A stretch of 45,390 nucleotides of DNA from assembly GCA_047623825.1 (NCBI GenBank), contig JBLHOS010000014.1, forward strand, positions 1 to 45,390, given 5' to 3'. The DNA comes from JBLHOS01 sp047623825. Its GTDB lineage: Bacteria; Pseudomonadota; Alphaproteobacteria; Rhodobacterales; Rhodobacteraceae. The notes below the pieces were generated by a model. The model had not been told where the DNA came from, made no database searches, and saw only the letters and a list, made by a program, of their open reading frames with translations. Below, in pieces: positions 35,155 to 43,956 of the stretch (positions are counted from its first letter, which is position 1; every line of letters begins with the position of its first letter). A program made the position numbers and the translations under genes.

Positions 35155-36203
35155 AGCCAGCGGTCGCGATCTGTGCCGACCGCGTCGGCCACGTTTGCAA
35201 ACCCGTGTTGTTCTAACAGCTGGTCCAATCCGGTGACGATACGTCCGACCAATGACAACCCACCAAAAACCAACCCTGTATAAAGCTGTACTGCACTGGC
35301 ACCTGCTGTGATCTTGGCAAAAGCTTGCTCGGGCGAGCTGACACCGCCGACACCGATCAGGGGCAATTGCCCGTCGGTCAGTTGGGAGAGTTGGGCCAGA
35401 ACCCGTGTGCTCCGCTCAAACAACGGGGCGCCTGACAGGCCACCAGCTTGGGTTGCGTCGGCGCTGTTCAGGTTAGTTCGGTCCAGCGTCGTGTTGGTTG
35501 CGATGATGCCGCTGACACCAGCCGCTAAGGCGACGTCGGCGATATCTGCCAGTTCGTGGATGCTGAGGTCTGGCGCAATTTTCAAAAACACTGGAATCGG
35601 CCGCTCAAGCGCGTTGCGCGCGGCCATTACACCCGCCAACAAACCTGCAAGTGCTGCCTTACCCTGCAGATCGCGCAGCTTTTCGGTATTGGGTGAGGAC
35701 ACATTGACCGTTGCGAAATCAACCAGCCCGCCACAATGAGCCAGAACTTGCGCAAAATCGGCGGCTTTATCAGTGCTGTCTTTGTTGGCCCCAAGGTTTA
35801 GACCAATGACCGTATCCGTGGGGCGACGCGTCAGACGCGCGGCCATTGCCGCCATACCGTCATTGTTAAAGCCAAAGCGATTGATCGCGGCTTGATCGGC
35901 AGTCAGCCTGAAAAGACGTGGCTTGGGATTGCCAGGTTGGGCGCGCGGGGTGGTGGCCCCAACCTCCAGAAACCCAAAGCCGGCGCGCGACAACGGCCCC
36001 AACGCATCGGCGTTCTTGTCAAAACCTGCGGCCAGCCCAAGAGGGTTTGGCAGTGTCATTCCTGCCAGTTGTGTCTGCAGCCGGGCAGAGGTGATCGCAC
36101 CGGGCAGGGAGGCCAGTCCGCCATTCAAGGCCGCCAATGCCAGATTATGGGCCCACTCTGGGTCCAACTGGCGCATCACGGCCATACCCATCTTTTCCAG
36201 CAT
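35151..36203 (-). CDS. pyrD: Dihydroorotate dehydrogenase (quinone), class 2
   Basis: PyrD oxidises dihydroorotate to orotate with quinone at the inner membrane face in pyrimidine synthesis. The 350-residue product has the class 2 N-terminal helical pair (about 1-40) for quinone access, GLAAGFDKNAD, NRFGFNNDG, VNVSSPNTEKLRDLQG with the catalytic Ser, IKIAPDLS-like FLKIAPDLS, NTTLDR, and the FMN-phosphate site GVGGVSSPEQAFAKITAGASAVQLYTG. The ATG at 36203 starts two bases after the DUF952 stop. One five codons later is possible. It forms an operon with the DUF952 gene. Confidence 0.96.
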   Translation of the reverse strand: MLEKMGMAVMRQLDPEWAHNLALAALNGGLASLPGAITSARLQTQLAGMTLPNPLGLAAGFDKNADALGPLSRAGFGFLEVGATTPRAQPGNPKPRLFRLTADQAAINRFGFNNDGMAAMAARLTRRPTDTVIGLNLGANKDSTDKAADFAQVLAHCGGLVDFATVNVSSPNTEKLRDLQGKAALAGLLAGVMAARNALERPIPVFLKIAPDLSIHELADIADVALAAGVSGIIATNTTLDRTNLNSADATQAGGLSGAPLFERSTRVLAQLSQLTDGQLPLIGVGGVSSPEQAFAKITAGASAVQLYTGLVFGGLSLVGRIVTGLDQLLEQHGFANVADAVGTDRDRWL

Positions 36204-36205
36204 CC

Positions 36206-36541
36206 TCAGAGGTCCGCCGGAAATTGGTGTACGCCATCGACCAGCGGCAGGGGTACATGCCACGACATTTGTGACCGGCGCAGCGGCGCATAAAGATGCG
36301 GGAATAGATCATCGCCACGCGACGCCTCCCACTCCAAATCTTGGCCAAGTATCTCGATATTGTAGGCCAATAGCTCCAAGCCCTCAACATCCGCAAAATG
36401 CTTGGCGGCGGTTTCAGCGGCCTGCTCAGCGGTGGAAAAGTGGATATAGCCGTCAGCTATATCAATCGGCGCACCGGCGGTTTGGCCAATGGCTTGCAAG
36501 TCGGCCCATTCATCGGCCCTGAGAATTTTGTAAATTAACAT
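36206..36541 (-). CDS. DUF952-family protein
   Basis: The 111-residue protein matches the DUF952 pattern: MLIYKILRADEW, DGYIHFSTAEQAAETAAKHF, WEASRGDDLFPHLYAPL. The HFS, R and H residues are conserved and may form a pocket. No function is established to my knowledge. It sits directly upstream of pyrD with a two-base gap, an arrangement I believe is common in this family of bacteria. That suggests co-regulation rather than a known pyrimidine role. It is divergent from the 5'-nucleotidase. Confidence 0.88.
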   Translation of the reverse strand: MLIYKILRADEWADLQAIGQTAGAPIDIADGYIHFSTAEQAAETAAKHFADVEGLELLAYNIEILGQDLEWEASRGDDLFPHLYAPLRRSQMSWHVPLPLVDGVHQFPADL

Positions 36542-36676
36542 GCCGATGAGATGCCGCTTTCAGCGCCTTGCGTCAAGCATCACAAAACTGAGGCGAACCT
36601 ACTATGTGGCGACTTTACTTCGCGGATCGGTGCGGCCAAGCTGACTGCATCCAACAAATCCATAGGGGGATTTTAA

Positions 36677-38263
36677 ATGCTCGCGCGTATTTTGTGTTCG
36701 ACGGCCATACTGGCCGCAATGGGGGGTGCAGCTACTGCTGACACCACTTTGCAAATTCTGCATTTCAACGATCTGCACAGCCGGATCGAACCGATCAATC
36801 GTTTCGACAGCACGTGCAACGCCGAAGATGACGCCGCTGGCGAGTGTTTCGGCGGAATGGCGCGTATTGCGACTGCGATTAACTCGCTGCGCGATGAGAA
36901 TACCATCGTCGTTGTTGGCGGTGATCTGTTCCAAGGCTCGCTGATGTACACCACATACAAAGGTGACGTCGAAGCAGAGATGATGAACGCCATCAATCTG
37001 GATGTTCTGGCACTTGGTAACCACGAGTTTGACGATGGCCCAGAGAATCTGGCGCGGTTCGTTGATATGGTCGATTTCCCCGTCATTGGTGGCAACCTGG
37101 ACCTGACACGATCTGACGTACTGGGGGGCCGTATTGGCGACAGTGTGGTCCTGGATGTGAACGGCACTCAGGTCGGGATCGTCTCTTCCCTGACAGTAGA
37201 CACCATTGAGATTGCGGACCCCGGACCGCTGGTCATCTTCCAAGATGAGATCGATGCGATGCAGGCCGATGTGGATGCGATGACCGAAGCCGGCATCGAC
37301 ATCATCATTGCCGTGACCCATGTCGGGTTTCGCACTGATATGATGATTGCTGAGGCTGTGACAGGTCTGGATGCAATCGTTGGCGGACATTCCAACACGT
37401 ATCTTTCGGCAACGGACCCCGACCGGGATGGCGCATATCCCACATTCGCAACCAACCCAGACGGTGCGCTGGTGCCGGTGGTGCAGGCATACGCCTATTC
37501 AAAGTACTTGGGTGTACTGGAGCTTAATTTCGACGATGCGGGCAACGTGATCTATGCGGGCGGCAATACGATGCTGCTGGACGCGAGTGTTGTGCCTGAT
37601 CCGATCATCGCCGCGCGGGTTGCCGAACTGGCGGAACCGATCTCAGAAGCGATGTCGATTGTTGTCGCAGAAACGTCTGAGCCGATTGAAGGCGATCGGT
37701 CATTTTGTCGTGCGGTTGAATGCCAGATGGGCAATCTGGTTGCTGACGCAATGTTGGACCGGACCCGCGATCAGGGCGTGACGATTGCCATTCAAAATGG
37801 GGGCGGCCTTCGCGCTTCCATCGATGGTGGTGACGTGACTATGGGTGAGATCCTGACTGTTTTGCCATTCCAGAACATGGTTGCGACATTCCAGCTAAGC
37901 GGCGCGAATGTCATCGCGGCGCTTGAAAACGCGGTCAGTGAAGTTGAGGATGGTGCAGGTCGTTTCGCACAGGTTGCTGGTATCCGCTACACATGGGACG
38001 CCGCCGCCGAGCCGGGCAGCCGCGTTGTCAGCGTGGAAGTTGAAACCGCCGATGGATTTGCCGCGATTGATCCTGAAACGGTCTACGGCGTTGCTACCAA
38101 CAACTACATGCGCGGTGGTGGCGACGGATATTCGGTTTTCGCCGTCGAAGGTATGAACGCTTATGATTTCGGTCCTGGGCTGGAGCAAGTTGTGGCCGAC
38201 TACATGGCGGGAAACACGCCTTATACGCCGTTCGTCGAGGGGCGTATCACCCGCCTGAACTAA
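36677..38263 (+). CDS. Exported bifunctional metallophosphatase / 5'-nucleotidase
   Basis: The 528-residue protein starts with a signal peptide (MLARILCSTAILAAMGGAATA, likely cut after Ala21), so it is periplasmic or external. The calcineurin-like domain shows D32 and H34 (HFNDLHS), VVVGGDLFQGS, LGNHEFDDG, VTHVGF and VGGHSNTY. The C-terminal 5'-nucleotidase domain has MGNLVADAML, AIQNGGGLRASIDGG and TNNYMRGGGDGY for substrate binding. It likely dephosphorylates external nucleotides, supplying nucleosides for the salvage operon at 14975-19502 and phosphate to the cell. AGGGGGA precedes the ATG. A strong terminator follows. Confidence 0.94.
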   Translation: MLARILCSTAILAAMGGAATADTTLQILHFNDLHSRIEPINRFDSTCNAEDDAAGECFGGMARIATAINSLRDENTIVVVGGDLFQGSLMYTTYKGDVEAEMMNAINLDVLALGNHEFDDGPENLARFVDMVDFPVIGGNLDLTRSDVLGGRIGDSVVLDVNGTQVGIVSSLTVDTIEIADPGPLVIFQDEIDAMQADVDAMTEAGIDIIIAVTHVGFRTDMMIAEAVTGLDAIVGGHSNTYLSATDPDRDGAYPTFATNPDGALVPVVQAYAYSKYLGVLELNFDDAGNVIYAGGNTMLLDASVVPDPIIAARVAELAEPISEAMSIVVAETSEPIEGDRSFCRAVECQMGNLVADAMLDRTRDQGVTIAIQNGGGLRASIDGGDVTMGEILTVLPFQNMVATFQLSGANVIAALENAVSEVEDGAGRFAQVAGIRYTWDAAAEPGSRVVSVEVETADGFAAIDPETVYGVATNNYMRGGGDGYSVFAVEGMNAYDFGPGLEQVVADYMAGNTPYTPFVEGRITRLN

Positions 38264-38281
38264 ACGTGCGAAATTGACTGC

Positions 38282-38318
38282 AACGGCCGGGCCTAATGCG
38301 CCCGGCCGTTTGCTTTTT
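38282..38318 (+). terminator. Intrinsic terminator of the 5'-nucleotidase gene
   Basis: AACGGCCGGGC (38282-38292) pairs with GCCCGGCCGTT (38300-38310) as an 11-pair perfect stem with a seven-base loop, followed by TGCTTTTTGC. It begins 19 bases after the stop codon. Confidence 0.92.
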
Positions 38319-38437
38319 GCTGCTATGCAGCATCGTTATGGTGGGTTGCTGAACGTGTCAGTTGTGAAGCGCCTTCGCGCTATCATCTGCAGAGCACAAC
38401 ACGCGTACAGACAACCGCCCCCGACAGGAGCAGCACC

Positions 38438-38603
38438 GTGACTTATCTCGTTGAAAAAAAATCCGCACCGCCGCTCAAAACGTGTCCAATATAACCGTAC
38501 CGTGGCTGCATTGGCGAACCTATCGCTAAACACAATGCTGGATCTTAACACCTTCCGTGGCGATGCTGCAAAAATTGCCTGCAAAACTGTATACGGCGTC
38601 TAA
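38438..38603 (+). pseudogene. DUF1127-family small protein gene, frame disrupted at an A8 tract
   Basis: AGGAG (38426-38430) sits seven bases before a GTG that opens MTYLVEKK. After eight A residues (38454-38461) this frame runs to a stop at 38495. Read with one A fewer, it continues as NPHRRSKRVQYNRTVAALA, then NLSLNTMLDLNTFRGDAAKIA and CKTVYGV, ending at the TAA 38601-38603. The continuation matches the DUF1127 pattern (Y-x-RTV-x-x-L-x-x-LS...L-x-DL...R-x-D...A). The predicted whole is about 54 residues. Either the gene is a fresh pseudogene, the A tract is miscounted, or slippage restores the frame. DUF1127 proteins of Rhodobacter (CcaF1) are RNA-binding and stress-linked. A TTG at 38451 is an alternative, poorly placed start. 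Confidence 0.6.
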
Positions 38604-38647
38604 TTAGTGCTTCTTGATCAGGCGTCTGCCGGGCTAAGACATAGCCC

Positions 38648-39322
38648 ATGTGTGGACGCATGACCCTGACCCATCCGAACGATGCGATGGCGCAAACCTT
38701 TGGCGCCGCGCCGTCGAATGTTCTACCGGATGGCCCACAATACAATATCTGTCCGACCCAAGACGTCGTAGTCGTGACTTCGAACGATGGTACACGCCAT
38801 TTGCGGGTTATGCGGTGGGGGTTTCTGCCACATTGGTACAAATCCGCCACTGACGGCCCACTACAGATTAATGCGCGCAGCGAAACAATCGCGGATAAGC
38901 CGGCTTTTCGCGCTGCCTGCCGAACTCGCCGCTGCCTGATCCTTGCGACCGGGTTTTACGAATGGACCAAGGACACAGCCGGGAACCGCCTGCCTTGGTA
39001 TATTGCGCCACGCGACCAGCAGCCATTGGTCTTTGCCGGAATCTGGCAAGACTGGTGTGTTGATGAGGCGGCGTTCACCACCTGCGCCATCGTCACCTGC
39101 AGCGCTGGCGCTGGCTTGCGCCACATTCACCACCGAGAGCCTGTAAGCCTTGGTCCTGATCAATGGGCGCTGTGGCTGGGTGAGCAGGGCATGGGTGCGG
39201 CCACGCTGATGAAACCAGCGCCAGACGACCGGTTTGTTGCCTACCGTGTCGCCCCAAAGGTCAATTCCAATCGCGCCCAAGGCCCCGATCTGATCGACCC
39301 GATCTTGATCGAGGAGCTATAG
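38648..39322 (+). CDS. SRAP-domain protein (HMCES/YedK family)
   Basis: The 224-residue protein belongs to the SOS-response-associated peptidase family that forms a thiazolidine crosslink with abasic sites in single-stranded DNA and shields them from error-prone processing. The catalytic residues are present: Cys2 (MCGR, exposed after Met removal), N75 in INARSE, E105 in GFYEW, and H161 in IHHREP. The family motif there usually reads IHxRMP, so Glu replaces Met, probably harmlessly. The start is fixed by the need for Cys at position 2. No clear LexA box was noticed upstream. It stands alone between the DUF1127 gene and tRNA-Gly. Confidence 0.94.
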   Translation: MCGRMTLTHPNDAMAQTFGAAPSNVLPDGPQYNICPTQDVVVVTSNDGTRHLRVMRWGFLPHWYKSATDGPLQINARSETIADKPAFRAACRTRRCLILATGFYEWTKDTAGNRLPWYIAPRDQQPLVFAGIWQDWCVDEAAFTTCAIVTCSAGAGLRHIHHREPVSLGPDQWALWLGEQGMGAATLMKPAPDDRFVAYRVAPKVNSNRAQGPDLIDPILIEEL

Positions 39323-39325
39323 ACA

Positions 39326-39357
39326 GAAAACGGGCCGCACCAAGATTTGGGCGGCCC
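39326..39357 (-). terminator. Strong hairpin, terminator-like on the minus strand
   Basis: GGGCCGC (39332-39338) pairs with GCGGCCC (39351-39357), and CCAA with TTGG inside, leaving a three-base loop and one bulged A. On the plus strand it follows the SRAP stop by nine bases but lacks a U run. On the minus strand the stem is followed by GTTTTCTG, a better terminator tail. It may serve both directions, or end a minus-strand transcript from the tRNA-Gly upstream region. Confidence 0.5.
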
Positions 39358-39499
39358 AGCTAGTCTAGGGAGGATCTTGCTCTCGACAACTTTATTTTAG
39401 TATTGCTGCCGTTAAGGAAACAATGCTCTGGAAAAGAGGCAAAAGTGTGTCCGCGGGCCACCTGAGACCTGACATGCAATTTTACAGGTGTGGAAGGGC

Positions 39500-39529
39500 T
39501 TGCAGATGACGCCCGAAAGCCGATATAGT
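39500..39529 (+). promoter_or_regulatory. Putative promoter of tRNA-Gly
   Basis: TTGCAG (39500-39505) and TATAGT (39524-39529) are 18 bases apart, placing transcription start a few bases before the tRNA 5' end at 39541. The match to sigma-70 consensus is fair. Confidence 0.5.
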
Positions 39530-39540
39530 TGTGAGGCGAT

Positions 39541-39614
39541 GCGGGTATAGCTTAGTGGTAAAGCTCCTGCCTTCCAAGCAGATTATGTCGGTTCGATTCC
39601 GTCTACCCGCTCCA
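39541..39614 (+). tRNA. tRNA-Gly (anticodon UCC)
   Basis: The 74 bases fold as a cloverleaf with acceptor GCGGGTA/TACCCGC, a D arm with AGTGGTA, anticodon stem CTGC/GCAG around CTTCCAA (anticodon TCC, reading GGA/GGG), the T arm GGTTCGATTCC, and an encoded CCA. All invariant positions appear intact. It lies alone between the SRAP and ABC transporter genes. Confidence 0.97.
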
Positions 39615-39709
39615 AAACCTCTTCCCATCGCACCATGATTTTGCATCTGCCGCTTGTGTGGGATTGCACAGCGTTCTATCTGACAATGTAGAAACGCACA
39701 GAGAGACGC

Positions 39710-41524
39710 ATGGCAGCGCAAGACCCGCATACCCCTAAGACACCGATGAAAAGTGAAGAAGACCGACCCGGTTCCAAGCGGATCGGATCTCTGCGTGCAT
39801 TGCTGCCGTTTCTGTCGCCCTATTCGTGGTTGATGGCTCTGTCGATTGCTGCGCTGGTTCTGACGGCATGTGTCTCATTGGTGTTGCCGCTGGCCGTGCG
39901 CCGCGTCGTCGATGGGTTCGAGACCGAAAGTTCGACACTTCTGGATCAGTATTTTTTGGCGGCCTTGGCAGTTGCCGCCCTTTTGGCGGTTGGGACCGGA
40001 CTGCGATATTATCTGGTCACCCGACTGGGTGAGCGCGTAGTCGCTGATATCCGCAAGGCCGTCTTTGACCGGATGATCGGGATGAGTCCGGCATTTTTTG
40101 AGAAAATAATGACCGGCGAAGTTCTGAGCCGGATCACCACAGATACCACGCTGCTGTTGGCGGTCATCGGGTCGTCCATGTCGGTGGCGCTGCGCAATGT
40201 GCTGATTTTCCTTGGTGGTTTGGGCTTTATGCTGATTACTTCGGCCAAGCTGACCGGACTGGTTTTGTTGATTGTCCCCCTGGTGATTGTTCCGATTGTT
40301 GTTCTGGGCCGCCGCCTGCGCGTTCTAAGCCGTGAGAATCAGGATTGGATCGCCGAAAGCTCTGGCAATGCGTCTGAGGCGCTGTCCAGCGTGCAGACGG
40401 TGCAGGCCTTTACCCATGAGTTGCCCAGTGCAGCGACCTTTGCCGCTGTGACCGAGCGCAGTTATGTAAGTGCCAGAAAGCGGATAGGTACGCGGGCCGT
40501 CATGACCATGATCGTCATCTTCCTGGTCTTCTCAGGCGTAGTTGGTGTGCTGTGGATTGGTGCGCGGGACGTGCGCGCCGAGGCGATGAGCATTGGTTTG
40601 CTGATCCAGTTCTTGATCTATGCAATCATGGTGGCGGGATCAGTTGGTGCCCTAAGCGAAATTTGGGGCGAGTTGCAGCGTGCCAGTGGTGCGACGGAGC
40701 GGTTGGTCGAACTTCTGTACAGCGAGGATAAAGTCGGCGATCCGGTCAGCGGTAAGGCACTGCCGCAAGGTGGCGCTGGCGATATCATCTTTGAAGACGT
40801 GCACTTTCATTATCCCACACGGCCAGAAACAGCGGCTTTGGTTGGGGTTAATATCCGGATTAAACCAGGTGAAACAGTCGCACTTGTCGGGCCGTCCGGT
40901 GCGGGTAAATCAACGATTTTACAGTTATTGCTTCGGTTCTATGATCCGGACGCGGGTAAGATCACGCTGGACGGTGTGCCATTGCGCGAAATGGACCGCG
41001 TTACGTTCCGCCATTCTATGGCACTGGTCCCGCAAGATCCTGTAATTTTTGCGACCTCAGCGCGCGAAAATATCCGGTTTGGTCGTCCTTCAGCCACGGA
41101 CGCCGAGGTTGTGGTGGCAGCACAGGCCGCAGCAGCGCATGAGTTCCTGAGCGCATTGCCAGATGGCTATGACACCTATGTCGGTGAGCGTGGGATCATG
41201 TTGTCCGGCGGCCAAAAGCAACGCATCGCTATTGCGCGCGCCATTTTACGCGACGCATCTATTTTATTGCTGGATGAGGCCACCAGCGCGCTGGACGCCG
41301 AGAGTGAGCGCGCGGTTCAGATCGCCGTCTCAGAGTTAAGCGAAGGCCGCACCACCCTGATTGTTGCCCATAGGCTGGCGACCGTGAAGCAGGCTGACCG
41401 GATCCTGGTTCTGGATGGTGGACAGATTGTCGCCGAAGGCACACACGACGCGCTCGTTGCAGAAGGTGGGCTTTATGCACGGTTGGCGCGGCTTCAATTC
41501 ACTGCTGGAATGGCTGCGGAATAG
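39710..41524 (+). CDS. ABC exporter, fused permease and ATPase (MsbA-like)
   Basis: The 604-residue half-transporter has a six-helix membrane domain (about 38-320) and a C-terminal ATPase with Walker A GPSGAGKST near 393, Q-loop in LVPQDPVIFA, signature LSGGQKQR near 498, Walker B ILLLDEATSALD near 517 and the H-loop in IVAHRLATV. It works as a homodimer in the inner membrane. The MsbA/LmrA-like layout suggests lipid or drug export, but the substrate is not readable. A charged 25-residue N-terminus precedes the first helix. GAGAGACGC precedes the ATG. The acyl-CoA synthetase gene follows after 93 bases on the same strand. Confidence 0.92.
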   Translation: MAAQDPHTPKTPMKSEEDRPGSKRIGSLRALLPFLSPYSWLMALSIAALVLTACVSLVLPLAVRRVVDGFETESSTLLDQYFLAALAVAALLAVGTGLRYYLVTRLGERVVADIRKAVFDRMIGMSPAFFEKIMTGEVLSRITTDTTLLLAVIGSSMSVALRNVLIFLGGLGFMLITSAKLTGLVLLIVPLVIVPIVVLGRRLRVLSRENQDWIAESSGNASEALSSVQTVQAFTHELPSAATFAAVTERSYVSARKRIGTRAVMTMIVIFLVFSGVVGVLWIGARDVRAEAMSIGLLIQFLIYAIMVAGSVGALSEIWGELQRASGATERLVELLYSEDKVGDPVSGKALPQGGAGDIIFEDVHFHYPTRPETAALVGVNIRIKPGETVALVGPSGAGKSTILQLLLRFYDPDAGKITLDGVPLREMDRVTFRHSMALVPQDPVIFATSARENIRFGRPSATDAEVVVAAQAAAAHEFLSALPDGYDTYVGERGIMLSGGQKQRIAIARAILRDASILLLDEATSALDAESERAVQIAVSELSEGRTTLIVAHRLATVKQADRILVLDGGQIVAEGTHDALVAEGGLYARLARLQFTAGMAAE

Positions 41525-41617
41525 CCGCCGTAGCGTTACGCTTGCGAATTGGCGCGATCTTGCCCATTTTAACCGGATCAGAGCGTCATAAGACGCCAGG
41601 TTAAAGGGGAGGACGAC

Positions 41618-43513
41618 ATGGGTAGGTTTGCCAATGCCGCAGATATTGCGATAATCGAAGCCGAACAGCCATGGCCGACCAGCCAGCCTGCTGCAACGCT
41701 TTATGAGCTTTTGAGCAACACCAAGGACAAGTTTGGAACGCTTAATGCGCTGAGCTTTCAATTGTTGTCAGGCCCCAAAGACAAGGCCGAGACGCTGACA
41801 TGGGGTGATTTCCATGGTCGAGTGACGCAGGCCGCCAATATGTTTCGCGCTCTGGGTATCGGGGAAACCGATACCGTCGCCTATATTCTTCCCAACTGTA
41901 ATGAGACCGCCGTGACCCTGATCGGTGCCACGGTTGCAGGCATCGCCGCCCCTATAAATCCGCTGTTGGAGCCTGAACAGATCGCCGCAATCCTGCGTGA
42001 AACCAATGCCAAGGTTGTGGTCACGCTGCGCGCATTTCCCAAAACTGACGTCGCCCAGAAGGTGGCAGAGGCCGTGGCTCTGACCCCCAATGTCACGACA
42101 GTTCTCGAAGTGGACCTGTTGGGCTATCTGACGCCGCCCAAAAGCTGGATCGTGCCCCTGATCCGCCCCAAGAATCCAGTGCGCCATAACGCACGGGTCC
42201 TTAGTTTTAGTCAGGAAGTGGCTAAATTCCGCAATGATGCACTGGATTTTGCCGATAGTGACGGCGACCGGGTGGCTGCGTATTTCCATACTGGTGGCAC
42301 AACCGGCATGCCCAAAGTCGCGCAGCACAAATATTCGGGCATGATTTATAATGGTTGGATCGGCCATACGCTGCTGTTCACTGAGCATGACAATGTGATG
42401 TGTCCGCTGCCGCTGTTCCATGTCTTTGCCTGCCACGTCATCTTGATGGCGATGATTGCATCCGGCGCACACGTGGTTTTTCCGACGCCGCAAGGCTATC
42501 GCGGCGACGGTGTCTTTGACAATTTCTGGAAGCTGGTGGAGCGGTGGAATATTACCTTCATCATCACGGTGCCAACCGCGTTGGCGGCGTTGATGCAACG
42601 TCCAGTGGATGCCGACATCTCCTCGGTCAAAACCGCGTTCTCTGGTTCGTCCCCATTGCCGGTTGAGCTGTTTCACCGGTTTGAAAAGGCGACTGGCATC
42701 ACATTAATTGAGGGTTACGGCCTGACCGAGGCGACTTGCCTTGTGAGCTGCAACCCGGTTGAGGGCGAAAAGAAGATCGGATCGGTCGGCGTTCCGTTCC
42801 CTCACACTGAGGTCAAGATCCTTAAGCAGACACCTGACGGCCCAGTTGAGTGCGGCGTTGATGAGGTTGGTGAGATCTGCATCGACAGTCCCGGTGTCTT
42901 TGAGGGGTCGACCTATACCGAGTCTGACAAAAATCTTGATCTGTTCCATGACGATTACTTTTTGCGCACCGGTGACTTGGGTCGGATCGACGCCGATGGC
43001 TATATCTGGATCACTGGACGCGCCAAGGATCTGATCATCCGGGGTGGTCACAATATCGACCCTGCAGAAATCGAGGAGGCATTGGCAGGCCATCCAGCAG
43101 TTGCGTTTGCGGGTGCCATTGGTCAGCCAGACGCCTTTGCCGGTGAGTTGCCTTGTGTCTATGTTGAGCTGATAGCAGGCGCTAAGACAGATATTGATGA
43201 ATTGATGACCTATTGTAATGAGCATGTGCATGAACGCGCAGCTCGGCCCAAGCATCTGGAAATCGTTGACGAGTTGCCCAAAACTGCCGTGGGTAAGGTT
43301 TTTAAGCCGGATCTGCGCAAACGGGCGATCACGCGGGTCTATAACGCGGCGCTGGTTGCGGCTGACGTCGACGCAAAGGTCACATCCGTGATCGACGACA
43401 AGAAGCTGGGACTTGTTGCCGTGATTGAGCGTGGCGCTGATGTCGACGAAGATCAGGTTACGCGTCTATTGGGTGAGTTTACCCGGCCTTGGCGCTGGTC
43501 TGACGCCGCCTAG
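41618..43513 (+). CDS. Second acyl-CoA synthetase (AMP-binding)
   Basis: The 631-residue ANL enzyme has an atypical P-loop (HTGGTTGMPKVAQHK near 225), the GYGLTEATCL motif near 367, RTGDLGRIDADGYIWITGRAKDLIIRGGHNIDP near 453, and the C-terminal catalytic lysine in PKTAVGKVFKPDLRKRA. About 50 extra residues follow that motif, longer than in the synthetase at 22281-23906. Substrate is probably a fatty or other aliphatic acid. GGGGAGGAC precedes the ATG. A terminator follows the stop, so it is the last gene of its unit. Confidence 0.91.
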   Translation: MGRFANAADIAIIEAEQPWPTSQPAATLYELLSNTKDKFGTLNALSFQLLSGPKDKAETLTWGDFHGRVTQAANMFRALGIGETDTVAYILPNCNETAVTLIGATVAGIAAPINPLLEPEQIAAILRETNAKVVVTLRAFPKTDVAQKVAEAVALTPNVTTVLEVDLLGYLTPPKSWIVPLIRPKNPVRHNARVLSFSQEVAKFRNDALDFADSDGDRVAAYFHTGGTTGMPKVAQHKYSGMIYNGWIGHTLLFTEHDNVMCPLPLFHVFACHVILMAMIASGAHVVFPTPQGYRGDGVFDNFWKLVERWNITFIITVPTALAALMQRPVDADISSVKTAFSGSSPLPVELFHRFEKATGITLIEGYGLTEATCLVSCNPVEGEKKIGSVGVPFPHTEVKILKQTPDGPVECGVDEVGEICIDSPGVFEGSTYTESDKNLDLFHDDYFLRTGDLGRIDADGYIWITGRAKDLIIRGGHNIDPAEIEEALAGHPAVAFAGAIGQPDAFAGELPCVYVELIAGAKTDIDELMTYCNEHVHERAARPKHLEIVDELPKTAVGKVFKPDLRKRAITRVYNAALVAADVDAKVTSVIDDKKLGLVAVIERGADVDEDQVTRLLGEFTRPWRWSDAA

Positions 43514-43538
43514 GATCGTTTGACGTCCATTTGAATTG

Positions 43539-43578
43539 ACGCCGCCGCCCTGTTTAACACTGGGTGGCGGCGTTTTTC
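43539..43578 (+). terminator. Intrinsic terminator after the second acyl-CoA synthetase
   Basis: ACGCCGCCGCCC (43539-43550) pairs with GGGTGGCGGCGT (43562-43573), twelve pairs with one G-U, around an 11-base loop, and TTTTTC follows. It lies about 25 bases after the stop codon. Confidence 0.92.
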
Positions 43579-43661
43579 GTAGTCGAGGCATTACAGGAGC
43601 TTGCGTTTTTGGGTCGCTCCCAAGACAGTCGCATGATCAGTCCCAGCCCTCGGGAGGCCCC

Positions 43662-43952
43662 ATGCCTTGCGCGCATCTTGACCAGATCATCCTTAAGCTA
43701 CCCAACGAGGCCAGCAAAACCGACGCTGCCTGTGCGGAGTGCGTGCCCATCGGGAACACGTGGGTACGCCTGCGGATGTGCCGACGCTGCGGCCATTTCG
43801 GACGTTGCGACAGTTCTCCTCACCGGCATGCACGGGCCCATTTTGAGGCGAGTGGCCATCCGGTTTTGACCAGTTTTGAGATGGATCAACGGTGGTCATG
43901 GTGTTTTGGGGATGAAGCGGTCGTTGATAAACGTGGCGCGCTTGGCGCATGA
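43662..43952 (+). CDS. UBP-type zinc finger protein
   Basis: The 96-residue protein is a single zinc finger of the ubiquitin-hydrolase type. Ligand candidates appear in the usual order: C3-x-H5, C24-x2-C27, C40-x2-C43, C49, H54/H56, H60, H66, with C81 in WSWCFGDE near the end. In eukaryotes this fold binds the C-terminal GG of ubiquitin. In bacteria, stand-alone forms have no firmly known partner. GGGAGG lies a few bases before the ATG. The frame extends upstream into the terminator and that part is discounted. The glycosylase gene starts four bases after its stop, so the two are co-transcribed. Confidence 0.9.
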   Translation: MPCAHLDQIILKLPNEASKTDAACAECVPIGNTWVRLRMCRRCGHFGRCDSSPHRHARAHFEASGHPVLTSFEMDQRWSWCFGDEAVVDKRGALGA

Positions 43953-43956
43953 CCAA

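Noticed and set aside
38336..38584. An 82-codon minus-strand frame downstream of the 5'-nucleotidase
   Set aside because: It has no ribosome binding site, no recognisable pattern, and overlaps the better-supported DUF1127 frame on the other strand.
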